NCBI GenBank assembly: GCA_001828545.1
Contig: MHYW01000035.1
Location: forward strand, 456 to 8,190
Reading direction: 5' to 3'
DNA: 7,735 bases
Source: Planctomycetes bacterium RIFCSPHIGHO2_12_FULL_52_36
GTDB taxonomy: Bacteria > Planctomycetota > Brocadiia > Brocadiales > Bathyanammoxibiaceae
The notes below the pieces were generated by a model that searched no databases, had not been told where the DNA came from, and was given only the letters and a program-made list of their open reading frames with translations. Shown here piece by piece: positions 5,355-7,735 of this stretch. Made by a program: the position numbers and the translations under genes. The first letter of the stretch is position 1, and each line of letters begins with the position of its first letter.

Positions 5355-5549
5355 TCACTTCAGGTCCTCCTCCCACCTGTTTCTCTTGAGTCTATCTACA
5401 AGGGCCTTGATGTCCTCCTCCGGCCAGCGGAGGTAGAGACCATATTTTATGGGGGCAGGGAACTTGCCCTTTTCCACCCAGTTCCTGATGGTGTAACGGC
5501 TGACACCAAAGAGCTCACAAACCTCCTTTACCTTTAGAAAACGTGTCAT
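5355..5549 (-). CDS. AlpA/excisionase-like small helix-turn-helix protein
   Basis: 64 residues: MTRFLKVKEVCELFGVSRYT then IRNWVEKGKFPAPIKYG then LRWPEEDIKALVDRL. This is the winged MerR-like helix-turn-helix of the excisionase/AlpA group (helix-turn-helix at about 5-26, then the wing with RWPEEDI). Such proteins bind DNA to direct excision of integrated elements or to activate element genes; which role applies here cannot be read. The start at 5549 is chosen because GGAGGAG sits six bases before it; an ATG at 5564 lies inside that ribosome site and is less likely. It is transcribed leftwards, behind the 63-residue protein and ahead of the XRE module, and is separated from the former by a heptad array. 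No integrase is in view. Confidence 0.8.
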   Translation of the reverse strand: MTRFLKVKEVCELFGVSRYTIRNWVEKGKFPAPIKYGLYLRWPEEDIKALVDRLKRNRWEEDLK

Positions 5550-5570
5550 CGCATCTCCTCCCATAAAAAA

Positions 5571-5693
5571 GTAAGCAGTCGGCTATCAGGAATCAGTAAT
5601 CAGCTGTCAGCTATCAGTAGTCAGCAATCAGCTATCAGGAATCAGCAATCAGCCTGCTGACTTACTGACTGCTGACCTGCTGACTACTGTCTA
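5571..5693. repeat. Heptad repeat array, longest copy
   Basis: Eleven uninterrupted 7-base units run from 5578 to 5654 (GTCGGCT, ATCAGGA, ATCAGTA, ATCAGCT, GTCAGCT and so on), followed by inverse units TGCTGAC, TTACTGAC, TGCTGAC, TACTGTC to about 5692. It fills the whole gap between the AlpA-like gene and the 63-residue gene, touching the stop codon of the latter. Confidence 0.85.
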
Positions 5694-5885
5694 TTACCGC
5701 CTCCTACCCATTAACAGATACAATAGACTCCCCTCCAGTCCCAATATCTCCTCCAGACACCCATCGTCATGGGCAATGATGTCCTCCACCAGGGACTCCC
5801 TTGAACCGTACTGCTCCCCCCTGAGGACATAGAGTTCCTCCAGTGACTTGCGCATCAAGACCTCTTTTAATTGCTGATAATCCAT
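5694..5885 (-). CDS. Small acidic protein of unknown function
   Basis: 63 residues from ATG at 5885, family not recognised. Mostly helical in appearance and acidic (SLEELYVLRGEQYG, then SRESLVEDIIAHDDG, then CLEEILGLEGSLLYLLMG), ending RRR; no signal peptide or clear DNA-binding motif. A start at the internal ATG at 5855 is at least as good, since AAGAGG lies about five bases before it and the extra N-terminal residues are read through a TTGCTGATAA stretch resembling the heptad repeat. It diverges from the S24 repressor gene, the position of an early gene under repressor control in temperate elements. That role is inferred from position only. Confidence 0.55.
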   Translation of the reverse strand: MDYQQLKEVLMRKSLEELYVLRGEQYGSRESLVEDIIAHDDGCLEEILGLEGSLLYLLMGRRR

Positions 5886-5906
5886 CCCTTCACTCTCAGT
5901 CTCCAG

Positions 5907-5945
5907 GTAGGGGCGATCCGCCTCAGGCGGACGGGTCGCCCCTAC
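5907..5945. repeat. GTAGGGGCGA hairpin repeat with nested palindrome
   Basis: Perfect 10-base arms GTAGGGGCGA (5907-5916) and TCGCCCCTAC (5936-5945) enclose TCCGCCTCAGGCGGA (5917-5931), itself a 6-bp-stem palindrome identical to 1020-1034. A shorter copy of the outer hairpin follows the repressor gene at 6981-7009. Confidence 0.85.
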
Positions 5946-5972
5946 AGGATTGCCAAAACCCCAGCTTGGCTA

Positions 5973-6001
5973 TTGACTATTTGTAGAGAATTAAGTAAAG
6001 T
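5973..6001 (+). promoter_or_regulatory. Possible promoter of the S24 repressor gene
   Basis: TTGACT (5973-5978, five of six) and TAAAGT (5996-6001, four of six) are 17 bases apart. A GGCTA site ends at the base before the -35. A second weaker option is TATAAA at 6107-6112, much nearer the gene. Which is used is uncertain. Confidence 0.4.
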
Positions 6002-6042
6002 GGTGGCAGAAGTGTATTAGACATTAAGATTCTGCACCACCA
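6001..6042. repeat. Imperfect inverted repeat in the divergent control region
   Basis: TGGTGGCAGAA (6001-6011) is the inverse of TTCTGCACCACCA (6030-6042) apart from a two-base bulge, with an 18-base loop. It begins at the last base of the possible -10. It could be a folded leader or a binding site; no T run follows, so a terminator is unlikely. Confidence 0.5.
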
Positions 6043-6046
6043 ACCA

Positions 6047-6078
6047 GGCTAAAACGCTCAACACAGGCTAAAATAGCC
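6047..6078. promoter_or_regulatory. Candidate repressor operator (GGCTA dyad and half-site)
   Basis: GGCTA-AAA-TAGCC (6066-6078) is a perfect dyad. AGGCTAAAA is repeated 19 bases upstream (6046-6054), and further GGCTA half-sites lie at 5968-5972 and 6128-6132. Four same-strand GGCTA sites within 165 bases between divergent genes suit cooperative binding by the downstream CI-like repressor. Confidence 0.5.
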
Positions 6079-6143
6079 AAATATGGTTAAATTGTCAAGC
6101 TAAATTTATAAATATTTTGCTAGTTCTGGCTACATAGGCACTT

Positions 6144-6977
6144 ATGAAGGTAGGCAAAAAACTTAGATTACTCAGGGCGGAGAGGGGATGGAGCAAGTCT
6201 GGCGCGGCCAGGGCGGCGGGGATACCTATCTCCAGTTACAGGAACTATGAGAGGGAGGACCTGAAAAAGCTGGCAGGAGAGGTAGCCCTGAACCTGGCAA
6301 GGGCCTACGGTGTTACGGTAGAATACCTCCTGAACGATAGCAAGGACTTTCCACCTGACCCAGGGGACAGGATAACCAAGGAAGGGGCGGCAGGTAATCT
6401 GCCTAAGGTCCGCCACGGCGAATTCCTTGGGGGGACGCCTAAAGAGGAGGCCGTAGGTAAGACAGGTGCTACTGCACAGGGCGGCAGGACTACCCAAACG
6501 AGGCTTCCAGGGTTCGTCGTTCCGCCGCAAAACATCCCTGTCGTAGGCTATGTGGCAGCAGGGGAGACGGAGATTGCCTACGACGATGCCGGCCTCCCCG
6601 TGGGTGGGTCAATAGATGAACCCCTGGAGAGGCTCCCTGATGTCACTGATGAGCATGCCTACGGGCTCACCGTGAGTGGCAACAGTATGTTGCCGGGCTA
6701 CCCCAGGGGGACAAAGGTCATAGTCTGCCCCTCTGAGAAGGTAAGGTCGGGGGACCTGGTCATCTGCCGCCTCCGCAGTACTGGCAAGGTCTATATCAAG
6801 GAGATAGCCTTTGTAGGGAGTCTGCCTAAGTCTGCCCTTGAGCGGAGCGAAGGGGCGTATGCCGCCTCTGGCATGGTAGTCCTCAAGTCTCACAACATGA
6901 CGGCCCACGAACCCATGGTGGTGCCAAGGGAGGACATACTATTCTGCCACAAGGTGGTCTGGACGAAGAGGCCCTAG
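6144..6977 (+). CDS. CI/LexA-type repressor: XRE DNA-binding domain plus S24 self-cleaving domain
   Basis: 277 residues. Residues 5-62 are an XRE helix-turn-helix (LRLLRAERGWSKSGAARAAG, then IPISSYRNYERE). Residues 66-128 are a long flexible linker. The S24 peptidase domain follows. IPVVGYVAAGE contains the expected cleavage bond A139-G140, GNSM gives the nucleophile Ser181, and VYIKEI gives the general base Lys219, so RecA-stimulated self-cleavage should be intact. Such proteins hold a prophage or element silent until DNA damage. Between the strands IAFVG and MVVLKSHN is an insertion of about 18 residues containing ALERSEG, the product of the same palindromic repeat seen in terL. The ATG has only a weak ribosome site. 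The gene diverges from the 63-residue gene across a region with GGCTA sites and is flanked on both sides by GTAGGGGCGA hairpins. A phage-type repressor is favoured over host LexA because of the XRE rather than winged LexA N-terminus. Confidence 0.9.
   Translation: MKVGKKLRLLRAERGWSKSGAARAAGIPISSYRNYEREDLKKLAGEVALNLARAYGVTVEYLLNDSKDFPPDPGDRITKEGAAGNLPKVRHGEFLGGTPKEEAVGKTGATAQGGRTTQTRLPGFVVPPQNIPVVGYVAAGETEIAYDDAGLPVGGSIDEPLERLPDVTDEHAYGLTVSGNSMLPGYPRGTKVIVCPSEKVRSGDLVICRLRSTGKVYIKEIAFVGSLPKSALERSEGAYAASGMVVLKSHNMTAHEPMVVPREDILFCHKVVWTKRP
6834..6856 (+). repeat. Second in-frame copy of the ALERSEG palindromic element
   Basis: GCCC at 6834 and GGGC at 6856 enclose TTGAGCGGAGCGAAG, with the 15-base core GAGCGGAGCGAAGGG identical to the one in terL. 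It is translated in the same frame as there (ALERSEG), in a loop between two strands of the S24 domain. The outer GCCCTGCACC arms of the terL copy are not conserved here. Confidence 0.72.
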
Positions 6978-6980
6978 ATA

Positions 6981-7009
6981 GTAGGGGCGACCCGCCGGGT
7001 CGCCCCTAC
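6981..7009. repeat. GTAGGGGCGA hairpin repeat, short copy
   Basis: Perfect 13-base arms GTAGGGGCGACCC (6981-6993) and GGGTCGCCCCTAC (6997-7009) with loop GCC. It lies three bases after the repressor stop and ends before the ribosome site of the next gene. No T run, so it is a repeat rather than a standard terminator, though it may shield the repressor mRNA 3' end. Confidence 0.85.
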
Positions 7010-7019
7010 TGAGAAGGTC

Positions 7020-7586
7020 ATGGACAAACAGAGGAAATTATTATTGGGGGTACTCGCCGTCTTGTTCGTCATTGTGGTGATAGTCAACTACCGCAACCTG
7101 AAAGGAGGCCCCCCAGTAAAGCAGGAGGTTGCAGCACCAGCAATAGAGAAGGGTGCTGGTAAGAGGGCCGCCGCCCGTACCCAGGAAGAGAAGAAGACAC
7201 CAGAAGCCCCAGTGGCTACCCTGGCAAAGTTTGAACCCATCCCTCTGGATACCAGTTCGTTAGAGAGTCAACTGGACAAAGGGCAGTGGGGCAGAGAGCC
7301 GTTCCTTACCCCTGAGGAACTCCACCCATTGGTTATAGAAGAGAAACCCCAAGAGGCAGAAGGACCTTTGCCCACCGTCAGCTCAATCCTCATTGATAAC
7401 GACGGGCGGAAGGCGGCTATTATCAATGGTGAGTGGTACAGTGAGGGGGCAGCGATTTTGGGGACAGAGTATAGCGTGACTACCATAACTCCTCAGGGGG
7501 TACTGCTAGAAAAGGCAGATAAGCAGAGGATGAAACAGTTGAGGCTAAACCCCGTGGATGGCAAGATAAAGTCAAGGGAGAAGTAA
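7020..7586 (+). CDS. GspB/PilP-like inner-membrane secretion or pilus protein
   Basis: 188 residues. A single membrane helix at about 7-22 (LLLGVLAVLFVIVVIV) follows a short basic start (MDKQRK), giving an N-in, C-out anchor. Residues 30-88 are a Pro/Ala/Glu/Lys-rich linker. From about 89 come GREPFLTPEEL and the small beta domain PTVSSILIDNDGRKAAIING, then EWYSEGAAILG, then SVTTITPQGVLLEK. That pattern (a GRxPF motif, then a strand pair carrying an 'II(N/D)G..Y.EG..I.G' core) is shared by GspB, GspC-type and PilP-like periplasmic domains that link the inner-membrane platform to the outer-membrane secretin. The exact family cannot be settled by eye. AGAAGG four bases before the ATG supports the start. 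No other secretion gene is in the window, so system type (type II secretion or type IV pilus) is open. Confidence 0.7.
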   Translation: MDKQRKLLLGVLAVLFVIVVIVNYRNLKGGPPVKQEVAAPAIEKGAGKRAAARTQEEKKTPEAPVATLAKFEPIPLDTSSLESQLDKGQWGREPFLTPEELHPLVIEEKPQEAEGPLPTVSSILIDNDGRKAAIINGEWYSEGAAILGTEYSVTTITPQGVLLEKADKQRMKQLRLNPVDGKIKSREK

Positions 7587-7646
7587 GTAGTCAGTAGCCA
7601 GTAGCTAGGGTTGAATTTTTTCCCTGGCTACTAGCTACTAGCTACT
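7586..7646. terminator. Long imperfect hairpin between convergent genes
   Basis: A 25-base arm (7586-7610, AGTAGTCAGTAGC...TAGGG) faces a 25-base inverse (7622-7646) with two mismatches and two G-U pairs, around the loop TTGAATTTTTT. It is built from AGTAGC/AGTAGT units, so it is also a member of the short-repeat arrays. It overlaps the stop codons of both converging genes and could act as a two-way terminator. Confidence 0.55.
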
Positions 7647-7735
7647 TGTTCGCGGGGGCGGGTATGGCAGGCTCAATCTCTTCCACATAGACATCGGCCA
7701 CCTCGGTACCGTCTACCTCCTTTCTCATCAGGAGA
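7642..7735 (-). CDS. C-terminal end of an unidentified gene (runs off the window)
   Basis: The minus strand is open from the right edge to a TAG at 7644-7642 and encodes LLMRKEVDGTEVADVYVEEI followed by EPAIPAPANK. The balanced, acidic composition looks like a real protein end, with a Pro/Ala tail. Only about 30 residues are visible and no family is recognised. It converges on the GspB-like gene and its stop falls inside the shared hairpin. Confidence 0.55.
   Translation of the reverse strand, partial: LLMRKEVDGTEVADVYVEEIEPAIPAPANK

Noticed and set aside
5578..5654. Heptad array as a CRISPR array
   Set aside because: Units are 7 bases with no spacers, and no cas gene is nearby.
6609..6908. 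Minus-strand frame inside the S24 repressor
   Set aside because: Antisense to a domain with intact cleavage bond and catalytic Ser and Lys; no independent support.

Overview
The window looks like a piece of an uncultured, probably diderm bacterial genome of moderate to high GC. A membrane-anchored secretion-type protein (7020-7586) argues for a double-membrane cell. The dense load of small hairpin repeats and 7-bp-period repeats between and inside genes is the kind of thing I associate with environmental lineages such as Planctomycetota or Nitrospirota-like bacteria. This taxonomic guess is weak.

Left end (1-776, minus strand): a terminase small subunit gene overlaps the start of a terminase large subunit gene that runs off the window, so this is the packaging end of a phage or prophage. 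Region 777-1354 has no convincing gene. It holds two repeat arrays, several hairpins, a possible leftward promoter and a strong rightward sigma70 promoter at 1261-1289. Plus-strand block 1355-3405: an exported protein with a disordered middle and a probable OB-like C-terminal domain, a small gene broken by a hairpin repeat, and an eight-unit TPR protein whose start overlaps the stop of the broken gene.

Middle (3418-5885, minus strand): a DJ-1/PfpI-family protein whose C-terminus has been rewritten by a repeat array, an AT-rich two-gene XRE repressor plus ImmA/IrrE-like metallopeptidase module with a near-consensus promoter and an overlapping dyad, an AlpA/excisionase-like helix-turn-helix protein, and an unknown 63-residue protein. 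Diverging from these at 6144 is a CI/LexA-type repressor with an intact S24 self-cleavage site and catalytic dyad. It is preceded by a region rich in GGCTA sites, including one perfect dyad, which are likely operators. The repressor gene is bracketed by two copies of the same GTAGGGGCGA hairpin.

Right end: a GspB/PilP-like inner-membrane protein, a long imperfect hairpin, and the C-terminal tail of a convergent minus-strand gene.

The terminase pair, AlpA-like protein, XRE/ImmA pair and self-cleaving repressor together suggest a degraded or interrupted prophage or integrative element with SOS-type control. Host-like genes are mixed in, and no integrase, attachment site or structural gene is seen. 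The most unusual signal is the repeats acting on genes: a palindromic element inserted in frame in both the terminase ATPase and the S24 repressor (the residues ALERSEG in each), a hairpin that replaced the middle of a small gene, and heptad arrays that supply a gene's C-terminus.
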